A stretch of DNA of 12,548 bases from an uncultured Porphyromonadaceae bacterium (lineage in GTDB: Bacteria > Bacteroidota > Bacteroidia > Bacteroidales > Muribaculaceae). The stretch is taken from assembly GCA_902470475.1 (NCBI GenBank), contig CABRGT010000055.1:1-12548 (forward strand). The letters are read 5' to 3'. Below the pieces are notes generated by a model, which had not been told where the DNA came from, did no database searches, and saw only the letters and a list, made by a program, of their open reading frames with translations. Below are positions 1 to 8,609 of the stretch, one piece after another; positions within the stretch are counted from its first letter, which is position 1, and every line of letters starts with the position of its first letter. The translations under genes and the position numbers were made by a program.

Positions 1-591
1 CGGAGCGGGCGATGCGGCTGCGGCAGCACCTTCACGCTCGGCTTTCAGAGCGGCAGCCTTTGCCTTTGCGGCAGCAATCTTGGCTTCCTTCTCGGCGGCC
101 AGACGTGCCTTTTCTTCCGGTGTCAGCTCGGGTTCGGGTTTCTCGGGCAGGTAATTGAGTTTCTTTACGAGTTTGGAGCGCGTGAACACCGCCTGCTCGA
201 AATCATTGTTGAACCGAAGCGCGCCGGTGGGGCACGTAGTCACGCACAGCTGGCAGAACGTGCATGAGCCCAGATCGTAGATATATCGATCGAGCTTCTT
301 TTTCTTCGTTCCCGCCGGTGTGTCGACCATCTTCGATTCGATGGTGATGGTGCCGTTGGGACAGTTGCGCTCGCATGTGCCGCATGCGATGCACTTGTGA
401 TTGCCGTCCTGATCGTAGATCAGCTCCAGGACTGCGCGGAAACGCTCCGGCCACTTGTACGTATCGCGGTCTTCGGGATAACGTTCGGTGATCTTGGGCG
501 TCACAAATTCCTTGCCGGTCACCGACATGCCCTTCAGAAGGGAAGCGATGCCCGTGCCCAGAGATGAAAAGTATTCTTTTACACTACCCAT
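1..591 (-). CDS. nuoI: NADH-quinone oxidoreductase (complex I) subunit I, partial at the left edge
   Basis: This is the electron-wiring subunit of complex I. It carries two 4Fe-4S clusters that pass electrons towards NuoB and sits on the cytoplasmic side of the membrane arm. Reading from the ATG at 591, the frame stays open for 197 codons to the window edge. Two ferredoxin-type motifs are clear: C67-x2-C70-x2-C73-x3-C77-P and C110-x2-C113-x2-C116-x3-C120-P. The N-terminus (MGSVKEYFSSLGTGIASLLKG) has the amphipathic helix expected of NuoI. The gene begins 49 bp after atpG, so in this genome it is separated from nuoH by the whole ATP synthase cluster. The iron-sulfur domain appears to end near residue 147. 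It is followed by at least 50 residues rich in Ala, Lys, Glu and Pro, with no stop before the edge, which is an unusual low-complexity tail. Identity is firm. The C-terminal end and the tail's role are unknown. Confidence 0.96.
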   Translation of the reverse strand, partial: MGSVKEYFSSLGTGIASLLKGMSVTGKEFVTPKITERYPEDRDTYKWPERFRAVLELIYDQDGNHKCIACGTCERNCPNGTITIESKMVDTPAGTKKKKLDRYIYDLGSCTFCQLCVTTCPTGALRFNNDFEQAVFTRSKLVKKLNYLPEKPEPELTPEEKARLAAEKEAKIAAAKAKAAALKAEREGAAAAASPAP

Positions 592-630
592 TGATTAATG
601 ATTGGTTGGTATCCTAACTATGGTTATTTT

Positions 631-638
631 CAAATTTA
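631..638 (-). promoter_or_regulatory. Possible internal -7 promoter box upstream of nuoI
   Basis: On the minus strand these bases read TAAATTTG, a perfect match to the Bacteroidota -7 consensus TAnnTTTG. The box lies in the short atpG-nuoI gap, about 40 nt before the nuoI ATG. I see no good -33 TTG at the usual distance, which would fall inside the end of atpG. It could give nuoI and the downstream nuo genes their own transcription, but a chance match in AT-rich DNA is possible. Confidence 0.4.
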
Positions 639-640
639 TG

Positions 641-1534
641 TCAGTCACGCACCTGGCCGCCGACGATGTCGAGCAGCTCGCTGGTGATGGATTGCTGTCG
701 CAGTTTGTTGTATTCGAGCCGCAGCTGGTCGAGCAGCTTCTTGGCGTTGTCGTTGGCGGCCTGCATGGCCATGACGCGGGCGGCCTGCTCCGAGGCGCGG
801 TTCTCGACGAATATCTCCTGCGTGAGCGCCAGAAGATACATCGGGAGCACGCTTCCGAAGATATGACGGGCGTCGGGCTCGAAAATGTACGGGCGCGATT
901 CGGCGCCTACACCGTCGGCCGCGTCATCGTGCTCGAACGCCGATGCCGACAGCGGCAGCAGGCGGTCGGTGGTGGCAATCTGGCGTCCCGCGCTGCGGTA
1001 GTTCATGTAGACGATGTCGACGGCATCGGTATCTCCGGCGAGGAACCGGTCGCGGAGCTTGAATTCGAAAGCCTTGACGGCCGCGCCCTCGCTTTTGGAG
1101 TTGATGTCGGGCATCTCGGTGATCTCGGCGCGGTCGCGCAGGCGGTCGACAGCCTTGACCATCTTGCGGCCTACCGGGACGATCTCCACACGGAGACCTT
1201 CGCCGCGGTCGGCCCTGAGCTGTTCGATCTGCTGTTCGAGGTATTTGACCAGATTGACGTTATATGCTCCGCAAAGGCCGTCGTCGCTGCCCATCACCAC
1301 AAAGGTGACCTTCTGAAGCGGCCGGCTCTCGGCCAGCGGCGATGCAAAGGGGGCGTCGGCCGAGAGCAGATTGGCGATGATGCCCTCGATTGTCGACCTG
1401 TAGGGCTTCAGGCGCCTGAGGGCGCCCTCGGCCGAGTGCATCTTGGCCGAGGATATCATCTTCATCGCTCCGGTAATCTTCTCTGACGAGGCTACCGAAC
1501 CGATGCGTCCTTTCAATTCTCTTAATGTTGCCAT
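641..1534 (-). CDS. atpG: F1 ATP synthase gamma subunit
   Basis: This is the central rotary stalk of F1, coupling rotation of the c-ring to conformational change in the catalytic beta subunits. The protein has 297 residues, close to the usual length of about 285-300. Its N-terminal coiled-coil helix begins MATLRELKGRIGSVASSEKI and is followed by TGAMKMISSAKM (21-32), the classic gamma signature. SDDGLCGAYN lies at 83-92. The C-terminal helix contains ASEQAARVMAMQAANDN (247-263) and ends with SITSELLDIVGGQ. The start is set by the conserved N-terminus, 19 bp after the atpA stop. It is the last ATP synthase gene of the cluster; the next gene is nuoI, not another atp gene. Nothing in the protein looks damaged. 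Confidence 0.98.
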   Translation of the reverse strand: MATLRELKGRIGSVASSEKITGAMKMISSAKMHSAEGALRRLKPYRSTIEGIIANLLSADAPFASPLAESRPLQKVTFVVMGSDDGLCGAYNVNLVKYLEQQIEQLRADRGEGLRVEIVPVGRKMVKAVDRLRDRAEITEMPDINSKSEGAAVKAFEFKLRDRFLAGDTDAVDIVYMNYRSAGRQIATTDRLLPLSASAFEHDDAADGVGAESRPYIFEPDARHIFGSVLPMYLLALTQEIFVENRASEQAARVMAMQAANDNAKKLLDQLRLEYNKLRQQSITSELLDIVGGQVRD

Positions 1535-1553
1535 TTGCGGTTGCGGTTATTCG

Positions 1554-3122
<1,569 letters not shown>

Positions 3123-3155
3123 TGTGGGCTATAGCGGGGAAAAAGTAAGTTAAAC

Positions 3156-3698
3156 TTATTTGAGGAGTGAGAGCCTGAGCTCTTTGAGTTGATTCGAGAG
3201 CGAGGCATCGAGACGCTCGTTGTCGATGTTGATGACGAAGCCGCCGATGAGCGACGGATCCACACGGGTGCTGAATTCCATCGAGGCCCCTTTGAGTTCG
3301 CGGGCGATAAGATCCTTGATGCGCTGCATGACGGCCGGATCGAGCGGAGCGGCCGATACGACCTCGACGCGCCGGATATTGTTCTCGCGGCGGTAGATGT
3401 CGGCGTAGGCGCGCGCGATGAGATCGATCATGTCGATGCGGCGGTTTTCGACAAGGAGCTTCAGAAAGTCGGCGTACGTGGTGTCGGCTGCTGTGGCGCC
3501 GGCGGCCGTGGTGAGAAGCTTCACCTTGTCGCCGACGGCAACGAAGGGGTTCGACACCGTTGCCTTCAGGTCCGGCATTTCGTCGAACGAGCGCTGCAGC
3601 GTGTTCATCAGCTCATAGGTGCGGGCAGCAGTGCCGCGGTCGAGATCGACCTTGTACAATGCCATCGCATATCGCCGGGGAATGAGACCTTGATTCAT
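3156..3698 (-). CDS. atpH: F1 ATP synthase delta subunit
   Basis: Delta caps the top of F1 and joins it to the peripheral stalk formed by the b subunits. The protein has 180 residues, the normal length. The N-terminal helical domain contains RRYAMALYKV (8-17), the usual delta/OSCP opening. FLKLLVENRR (78-87) marks the middle of the protein, and the conserved C-terminal motif DPSLIGGFVINIDNERLDAS (147-166) is clear. It starts 18 bp after atpF and ends 33 bp before atpA, as expected for a co-translated peripheral stalk. Sequence conservation of delta is low in general, but these motifs and the position leave little doubt. Confidence 0.96.
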   Translation of the reverse strand: MNQGLIPRRYAMALYKVDLDRGTAARTYELMNTLQRSFDEMPDLKATVSNPFVAVGDKVKLLTTAAGATAADTTYADFLKLLVENRRIDMIDLIARAYADIYRRENNIRRVEVVSAAPLDPAVMQRIKDLIARELKGASMEFSTRVDPSLIGGFVINIDNERLDASLSNQLKELRLSLLK

Positions 3699-3716
3699 AT
3701 TCGTGCGGATGATCTG

Positions 3717-4211
3717 TTATTTCTTCTCGATATCGTCGAGCAGAGAGTTTACGAGCCTGGTCTGCGCCTTTTCGTCCTGCATCTGGTTTTTGACAACCTT
3801 TGATGCGATCTGGAGCGCAAACTCGCTGACTTGGTTGCGGAATTGGAGCTGAGCTTCTTTTTGCTGTTGCTGAATCTGGAGCTTGGCGTTGTCCATCACC
3901 TTCTGTGCCTCCTGCTGGGCGCTGTGACGCGCATCTTCGATCATCTGGGTCTTGATACGGTCGGCGTCGCGCATCATGTCAGCCTGCTGGCGACGGGCCT
4001 CGTTAATCACTTCCTGGGCACTCTGACGGGCATTGTCGAGCTGTTCCTTCGCACTCTGGGCATATTCCACACCCTTGTCGATCAGATCTGCTCGCTTGTC
4101 GACAGACTTGATGATGACGGGCCACGCGAACTTCCACAAGATAAAGAAGAGGATCGCGAATGACACGAACATCCAAAAGACGAGTCCGAAGTCAGGGGTG
4201 AATAGTTCCAT
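3717..4211 (-). CDS. atpF: Fo ATP synthase b subunit (peripheral stalk)
   Basis: Subunit b anchors F1 to the membrane sector and resists its rotation. The protein has 164 residues with a single N-terminal membrane helix at about 9-30 (FGLVFWMFVSFAILFFILWK). It is followed by FAWPVIIKSVDKRADLI and a long charged helix rich in Gln, Lys, Glu and Ala that extends to the C-terminus. That layout and length are typical of bacterial b. The gene lies between atpE (39 bp upstream) and atpH (18 bp downstream). Only one b-type gene is present, so the stalk is probably a b homodimer. Confidence 0.96.
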   Translation of the reverse strand: MELFTPDFGLVFWMFVSFAILFFILWKFAWPVIIKSVDKRADLIDKGVEYAQSAKEQLDNARQSAQEVINEARRQQADMMRDADRIKTQMIEDARHSAQQEAQKVMDNAKLQIQQQQKEAQLQFRNQVSEFALQIASKVVKNQMQDEKAQTRLVNSLLDDIEKK

Positions 4212-4250
4212 TATTCGACTTTTTGAGTTTAAGCCTTGGCTGAAACTGGA

Positions 4251-4493
4251 TTATACGAAGAGGGCAAGGATGCAGACGATCACAGCGAACAGGGCCACAC
4301 CCTCGATAAGGGCCGCGATCACGATCATGTTACTGCGGATGTCGCCGGCAGCTTCAGGCTGACGGGCGATAGCCTCCATGGCCGAGCCGCCGATTTTGCC
4401 GATACCGATACCTGCGCCGATGGCTGCGATTGCTGCGCCGATGCTGGCGCCGAGTGCTGTTCCTGATGCAACTGCTGCTAAAAGTCCTAACAT
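4251..4493 (-). CDS. atpE: Fo ATP synthase c subunit (proteolipid ring)
   Basis: Many copies of this 80-residue hairpin form the rotating membrane ring. Helix 1 is Gly/Ala rich (GAGIGIGKIGG, 26-36), the polar loop carries the conserved R44-Q45-P46, and helix 2 carries the ion-carrying acid E64 in AALIEGVALFAV. In sodium-binding c subunits such as that of Ilyobacter, a Gln occupies helix 1 (GVGQG) and Ser-Thr follows the acid. Here helix 1 reads GIGIG and the residues after E64 are G and V, so I infer proton coupling. The 46-bp gap in front of the start is almost free of G in the mRNA, which may favour strong initiation of this high-copy subunit. Confidence 0.98.
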   Translation of the reverse strand: MLGLLAAVASGTALGASIGAAIAAIGAGIGIGKIGGSAMEAIARQPEAAGDIRSNMIVIAALIEGVALFAVIVCILALFV

Positions 4494-4539
4494 AGTTTTT
4501 TGTGTTTAAGAGGTTTGATATTTTTGTTTGTTTATTATC
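4494..4539 (-). promoter_or_regulatory. G-poor, A-rich translation leader of atpE
   Basis: Read in the mRNA direction, this 46-nt gap between the atpB stop and the atpE ATG contains only one G, at its first base, and is dominated by A. Such unstructured, A-rich leaders are known to favour initiation in Bacteroidota, which rely little on Shine-Dalgarno pairing. The c subunit is needed in far more copies than its neighbours, so a strong initiation region here makes sense. The function is inferred from composition and position only. Confidence 0.4.
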
Positions 4540-5676
4540 TTATTTTGCAGCCGGGGCAGCCACTGCTGGCGCCGGGGCCTTGGTTTCTTTCTTTACGTGA
4601 TCTTCCTTTTCATGCTCCTTCTCCTGCGCGAGCGATATGAAGATGGTCGACAGCATCGTGAAGACATATGCCTGGATGAAGCTTACCAGCACGTCGATCA
4701 GAAGCATGAACACCGAGAAGATGATCGACACGACCGACGTGGCGGCACCGACGGCAGGACTCATGGCCGCGAAGATGAAGATCAGCAGCGTGAGCACGAT
4801 CACGATCATGTGGCCGCCCATCATGTTGGCGAACAGACGGACAGTCAGGGCCGCCGGCTTGGTGAAGATGCCGAATACCTCGATGACCTGCATGATCGGC
4901 AGGGGGAACTTAAGCCAGATGGGAACGTCGGGCCAGAAGATTTCCTTCCAGTAGTGCTTGTTGGCAAGCAGGTTGGTCATCAGGAATGTGAAGATGGCCA
5001 GCACGAGCGTCACGGCGATGTTGCCCGTCAGGTTGGCGCCGCCCGGGAACACTACTATCAGACCGAGCAGGTTCATCGTCAGGATGAAGAAGAACACCGA
5101 CAGCAGATAGGGTGCGAAGCGGGGAGCCTGCGCTCCGAGAGTCGATTTGATCACACCGTCGTAGACGAAAGTGACCACGGCCTCAAGAGCTCCGAGCCCC
5201 TTGCGCGGAGCCTTGAACTCCTTGTGCTTGCGATGGAAGCTTGCCAGCCACAGCATGAGGCCCACGACGAGAATAACGGTGATGAACAGCGCGAGCACAT
5301 TCTTGGTTATCGAGATATCGAACGGCTTCACTTCATGTCCGTCGACGATTTCGACGATCTTGCCCTTGTACTCGCTGTCCTTTCCGGCGATCTTGAACTC
5401 GGCATTTCCATCCTTATATACTTTGCCGTCAGCGACACGCGACGACGAGAAGCAGTGGAAACCGTCGGTACCCCATACGAGAACGGGCAGCGGAATCCGC
5501 TTGTGATGGTTGAAAGGCACTTCCCAGCCGTAGCCGTCGCCAAGGTGCTCGAAGATGATTTCCTTGGGGTCAATAGCCTTTGCGGGCTTTTCACCGTCAG
5601 CCGCTTCGGAAGCCCTGGCGGGCATCAGCACGCCGGACAGCAGCGACATAAGCAATATGCAGATTATTCGGGTCAT
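4540..5676 (-). CDS. atpB: Fo ATP synthase a subunit with N-terminal signal and extracytoplasmic domain
   Basis: Subunit a forms the two half-channels that load and unload protons on the c-ring. The protein is 378 residues against 271 in E. coli. The extra length is an N-terminal signal-like helix (3-20, IICILLMSLLSGVLMPA) and a roughly 100-residue extracytoplasmic region before the first core membrane helix at about 126-146. From memory, this long form is usual in Bacteroidota. The essential arginine is R280 in ALTVRLFANMMGGH, followed by further membrane helices to about 349. The C-terminus is a charged then Ala/Pro-rich tail. The gene starts only 8 bp after atpC, so no atpI-like gene lies between them. 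The start at 5676 is supported by the signal-peptide-like N-terminus. Confidence 0.97.
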   Translation of the reverse strand: MTRIICILLMSLLSGVLMPARASEAADGEKPAKAIDPKEIIFEHLGDGYGWEVPFNHHKRIPLPVLVWGTDGFHCFSSSRVADGKVYKDGNAEFKIAGKDSEYKGKIVEIVDGHEVKPFDISITKNVLALFITVILVVGLMLWLASFHRKHKEFKAPRKGLGALEAVVTFVYDGVIKSTLGAQAPRFAPYLLSVFFFILTMNLLGLIVVFPGGANLTGNIAVTLVLAIFTFLMTNLLANKHYWKEIFWPDVPIWLKFPLPIMQVIEVFGIFTKPAALTVRLFANMMGGHMIVIVLTLLIFIFAAMSPAVGAATSVVSIIFSVFMLLIDVLVSFIQAYVFTMLSTIFISLAQEKEHEKEDHVKKETKAPAPAVAAPAAK

Positions 5677-5684
5677 GACCGGGA

Positions 5685-5921
5685 TCAGTATAGGCAGACT
5701 GACACTACGTTGTTGTCGACATCGGCGATGCCGCCTTCGATGCGGCGCGTCTCCTTGTGGCCGGTCGTGTCGGTGTACTCGATGTCGCCCGCGGTAAGGG
5801 TCGACACCAGCGAAGCGTGGTTTCTGAGCACTGTGAACGAACCTAACGCTCCGGGCAGCGTCACTGCCGTGACGTCGCCTTCGAAAACGATGGCCTCAGC
5901 CGATATTATCTTGAGTGTCAT
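5685..5921 (-). CDS. atpC: F1 ATP synthase epsilon subunit, short form
   Basis: Epsilon joins gamma to the c-ring at the foot of the rotor. This protein has only 78 residues. It shows the N-terminal beta-sandwich domain (LKIISAEAIVFEGDVTAVTL, LGSFTVLRNHASLVSTL, IEGGIADVDNNVVSV) and then stops. The C-terminal pair of helices that inhibits ATP hydrolysis in E. coli epsilon (139 residues) is absent. From memory, short epsilon of about 80 residues is common in Bacteroidales, so this is probably a lineage trait and not a truncation. It sits 29 bp after atpD and 8 bp before atpB. Confidence 0.96.
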   Translation of the reverse strand: MTLKIISAEAIVFEGDVTAVTLPGALGSFTVLRNHASLVSTLTAGDIEYTDTTGHKETRRIEGGIADVDNNVVSVCLY

Positions 5922-5950
5922 TCTGATTGATTAATAAATATTTTCCTGAT

Positions 5951-7453
5951 TTATTTCACTTCGGCAAGAAGTTTCTTGCCCTTCTCGATGGCCTCGTCGA
6001 TGGTGCCGACGTTGAGGAACGCCTGCTCGGGATACTGGTCCATCTCGCCGTTGAGAATCATCTTGAAGCCGCGGATGGTCTCGCTCAGAGGCACAAGCAC
6101 GCCGGGGAGACCGGTGAACTGCTCGGCCACATGGAACGGCTGCGACAGGAAGCGCTGCGCGCGGCGGGCGCGGGCCACGACTAGCTTGTCCTCGTCCGAG
6201 AGCTCGTCGACACCGAGAATGGCGATGATATCCTGCAGCTCGTTGTACTTCTGAAGCAGCTGCTTCACGGCCTGGGCCGTATTGTAGTGCTCTTCGCCCA
6301 CGATATTGGGATCGAGAATACGCGAGGTTGATTCCAGCGGGTCGACGGCGGGATAGATACCGAGCTCCGAAATCTTACGCGAGAGCACGGTAGTGGCGTC
6401 GAGGAAGCTGAACGTGGTGGCCGGAGCCGGGTCGGTAAGGTCATCGGCGGGCACATAGATGGCCTGCACAGAGGTGATCGAACCGTTCTTGGTCGAGGTG
6501 ATTCGCTCCTGGAGCATACCCATTTCCGATGCCAGTGTGGGCTGGTAACCCACGGCCGAAGGCATTCGGCCGAGAAGTGCCGACACCTCGGAGCCTGCCT
6601 GGGTGAAACGGAAGATGTTGTCGATGAACAGCAGCACGTCCTTGCCGCCCGCACCCTGGTCGCGGAACTGCTCTGCCACGGTCAGACCGGTCAGGGCCAC
6701 ACGCAGACGGGCACCCGGCGGCTCGTTCATCTGGCCGAACACGAGTGCGGCCTGCGAGTCCTTGAGGTGTTCGACGTCGACATCGTGAAGGTTCCATTCG
6801 CCCTTCTCCATGCCTTCCTTGAACTTGTCGCCGTAGCGCATGACGCCGCTCTCGATCATCTCGCGCAGCAGGTCGTTGCCCTCGCGGGTACGCTCGCCGA
6901 CACCGGTGAACACCGAGAAGCCGTCGTGGCCCTTGGCGATGTTGTTGATAAGCTCCATGATGAGGACGGTCTTGCCCACACCGGCGCCGCCGAACAGACC
7001 GATCTTGCCGCCCTTGCTGTAGGGTTCGAGGAGGTCGATGACCTTGATGCCGGTCGAGAGGATCTCGGTGCCGATGGTAAGGTCCTCGAATTCGGGAGCG
7101 GGCTGATGGATCGAGCGCAGATTGTCGCGGTTGAGCGGCGGCAGATTGTCAATCGCATGGCCGATGACGTTCATAAGGCGGCCTTTGACCTGGTCGCCGG
7201 TCGGGATCGAGATCGGATGGCCCATGCTCTTTACTTCGAGGCCGCGCTGCAAGCCGTCGGTACTTTCCATGGCCACGCACCGGACAGTGTCCTCGCCGAT
7301 GTGCTGTTCGACTTCCATGATCAGCTCCGAACCGTCCTCACGGTCGATTTTCAGAGCCGTGTAGATGGGAGGCAGTATGACGCCCTCGCCTTCGAAGGCC
7401 ACATCGACCACCGGGCCGATTACTTGTGCTATTTTACCGATTGTGTCGCTCAT
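5951..7453 (-). CDS. atpD: F1 ATP synthase beta subunit (catalytic)
   Basis: This is the catalytic subunit of F1. It has 500 residues, longer than E. coli beta (460). Visible motifs are Walker A GGAGVGKT (155-162), the catalytic glutamate E187 in GVGERTREGND, Walker B LLFIDNIFRFTQAG (274-287), and DELSDED (416-422), the equivalent of the DELSEED lever. A segment near 209-232 (DKFKEGMEKGEWNLHDVDVE) contributes extra length relative to E. coli. It is the first gene of the atp block and starts only 31 bp after the nuoH stop, with no promoter-like motif in that gap. Co-transcription with the nuo genes is therefore likely. Confidence 0.98.
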   Translation of the reverse strand: MSDTIGKIAQVIGPVVDVAFEGEGVILPPIYTALKIDREDGSELIMEVEQHIGEDTVRCVAMESTDGLQRGLEVKSMGHPISIPTGDQVKGRLMNVIGHAIDNLPPLNRDNLRSIHQPAPEFEDLTIGTEILSTGIKVIDLLEPYSKGGKIGLFGGAGVGKTVLIMELINNIAKGHDGFSVFTGVGERTREGNDLLREMIESGVMRYGDKFKEGMEKGEWNLHDVDVEHLKDSQAALVFGQMNEPPGARLRVALTGLTVAEQFRDQGAGGKDVLLFIDNIFRFTQAGSEVSALLGRMPSAVGYQPTLASEMGMLQERITSTKNGSITSVQAIYVPADDLTDPAPATTFSFLDATTVLSRKISELGIYPAVDPLESTSRILDPNIVGEEHYNTAQAVKQLLQKYNELQDIIAILGVDELSDEDKLVVARARRAQRFLSQPFHVAEQFTGLPGVLVPLSETIRGFKMILNGEMDQYPEQAFLNVGTIDEAIEKGKKLLAEVK

Positions 7454-7484
7454 TGTGTTCAGCGGTATATGGAGGTTGATATTT

Positions 7485-8588
7485 TTAGTTGATTGTCAGG
7501 CCGAGGGTGATGAGAGCCACCATCAGAGCCAGGTTGAAGAGATTGATCGGCAGAAGGTACTTCCACTCCAGGGCCAGCAGCTGGTCGATACGCAGGCGGG
7601 GGAAAGTCCATTTGAACCAGATGATGATGAACGACAGGGCGACAGCCTTGGCGATGAACCAGATGGGAGTCGGTATGTAGTCCATTACCATGTTGAAGCC
7701 GGTCCAGCCGTCGATGTGGAATGGCATCCAGCCGCCGAAAAAGAGCAGCGTGGCCACACCCGATACGATGAACAGGTTGAGGTACTCGGCCAGGTAGAAG
7801 AAGCCGAAGTGGATACCCGAATATTCGGTGTGGTAACCGGCGGTAAGCTCGCTCTCGGCCTCGGGAAGGTCAAACGGGCCGCGGTTGGTCTCGGCGGTAC
7901 CGGCGATCATATAGATTACGAACGCGATAACGGCTGCGACGTGGCCCTGGAGAATGAACCAGTGGTCCTGCTGCGCGAGCACGATGTCGGTGATATCCAT
8001 CGAACCGGCCAGGCACACCATCGTGACGATGCACAGTCCGATCGAGAGCTCGTAGCTGACCATCTGCGCGCCCGAACGGAGAGCGCCGATCAGCGTGAAC
8101 TTATTGTTCGACGACCAGCCGGCGAGCAGGATGCCCAGCACGCCGATCGACGAGCACGCGATCAGGAAGAAGATGCCGATGTTGAAGTCGATGATCTGCA
8201 GGCCGTCGCCCCAGGGAAGGGTGGCGAAGCAGAGCATCGAGGCGATGATCACCAGGTAGGGAGCGAGCGCGAACAGGAATTTATCGATGTGACGCAGCTC
8301 GATGAGCTCCTTGATAAGAATCTTGAACATATCGGCGAAGCTCTGAAGCAGACCCCAGGGGCCGACACGGTTCGGGCCGAGGCGGCACTGGAAGGCGGCG
8401 CAGACCTTGCGCTCGAAGTATATGTAGAACAGAGCCAGCAGCGCGTAGAGCAGCAGCAGACCGACACCGACGGCCACACATTCTACAGTCGTGGTGGCCC
8501 ACGACGGCAGGAAGCCCATCAGCCAGTCGTGGATCGGGCCCGTGATTCTCGAGAAGTCAAAAATATGTGAATCTTGCAATGTTTCCAT
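7485..8588 (-). CDS. nuoH: NADH-quinone oxidoreductase (complex I) subunit H
   Basis: NuoH joins the peripheral and membrane arms of complex I and forms much of the quinone-binding chamber. The protein has 367 residues, slightly longer than E. coli NuoH (325), with about eight or nine membrane helices. Conserved cytoplasmic loops are present: FQCRLGPNRVGPWGLLQSFA (66-85), the acidic NRGPFDLPEAESEL loop (235-248), and FPRLRIDQL near the C-terminus (329-337). It starts 21 bp after nuoCD. In most genomes nuoI follows immediately; here atpD follows after 31 bp. No missing key residue was seen. Confidence 0.98.
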   Translation of the reverse strand: METLQDSHIFDFSRITGPIHDWLMGFLPSWATTTVECVAVGVGLLLLYALLALFYIYFERKVCAAFQCRLGPNRVGPWGLLQSFADMFKILIKELIELRHIDKFLFALAPYLVIIASMLCFATLPWGDGLQIIDFNIGIFFLIACSSIGVLGILLAGWSSNNKFTLIGALRSGAQMVSYELSIGLCIVTMVCLAGSMDITDIVLAQQDHWFILQGHVAAVIAFVIYMIAGTAETNRGPFDLPEAESELTAGYHTEYSGIHFGFFYLAEYLNLFIVSGVATLLFFGGWMPFHIDGWTGFNMVMDYIPTPIWFIAKAVALSFIIIWFKWTFPRLRIDQLLALEWKYLLPINLFNLALMVALITLGLTIN

Positions 8589-8609
8589 GAGAATATGCGG
8601 ATGAATGTA

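Noticed and set aside
4528..5934. 468-codon open frame on the plus strand opposite atpB and atpC
   Set aside because: Strongly biased composition (His, Asp, Arg, Glu) and no motif; it spans two real genes and their gap on the other strand.
7454..7484. Separate promoter for the atp block between nuoH and atpD
   Set aside because: The 31-bp gap holds no TAnnTTTG box on the minus strand. A promoter within the end of nuoH cannot be excluded.
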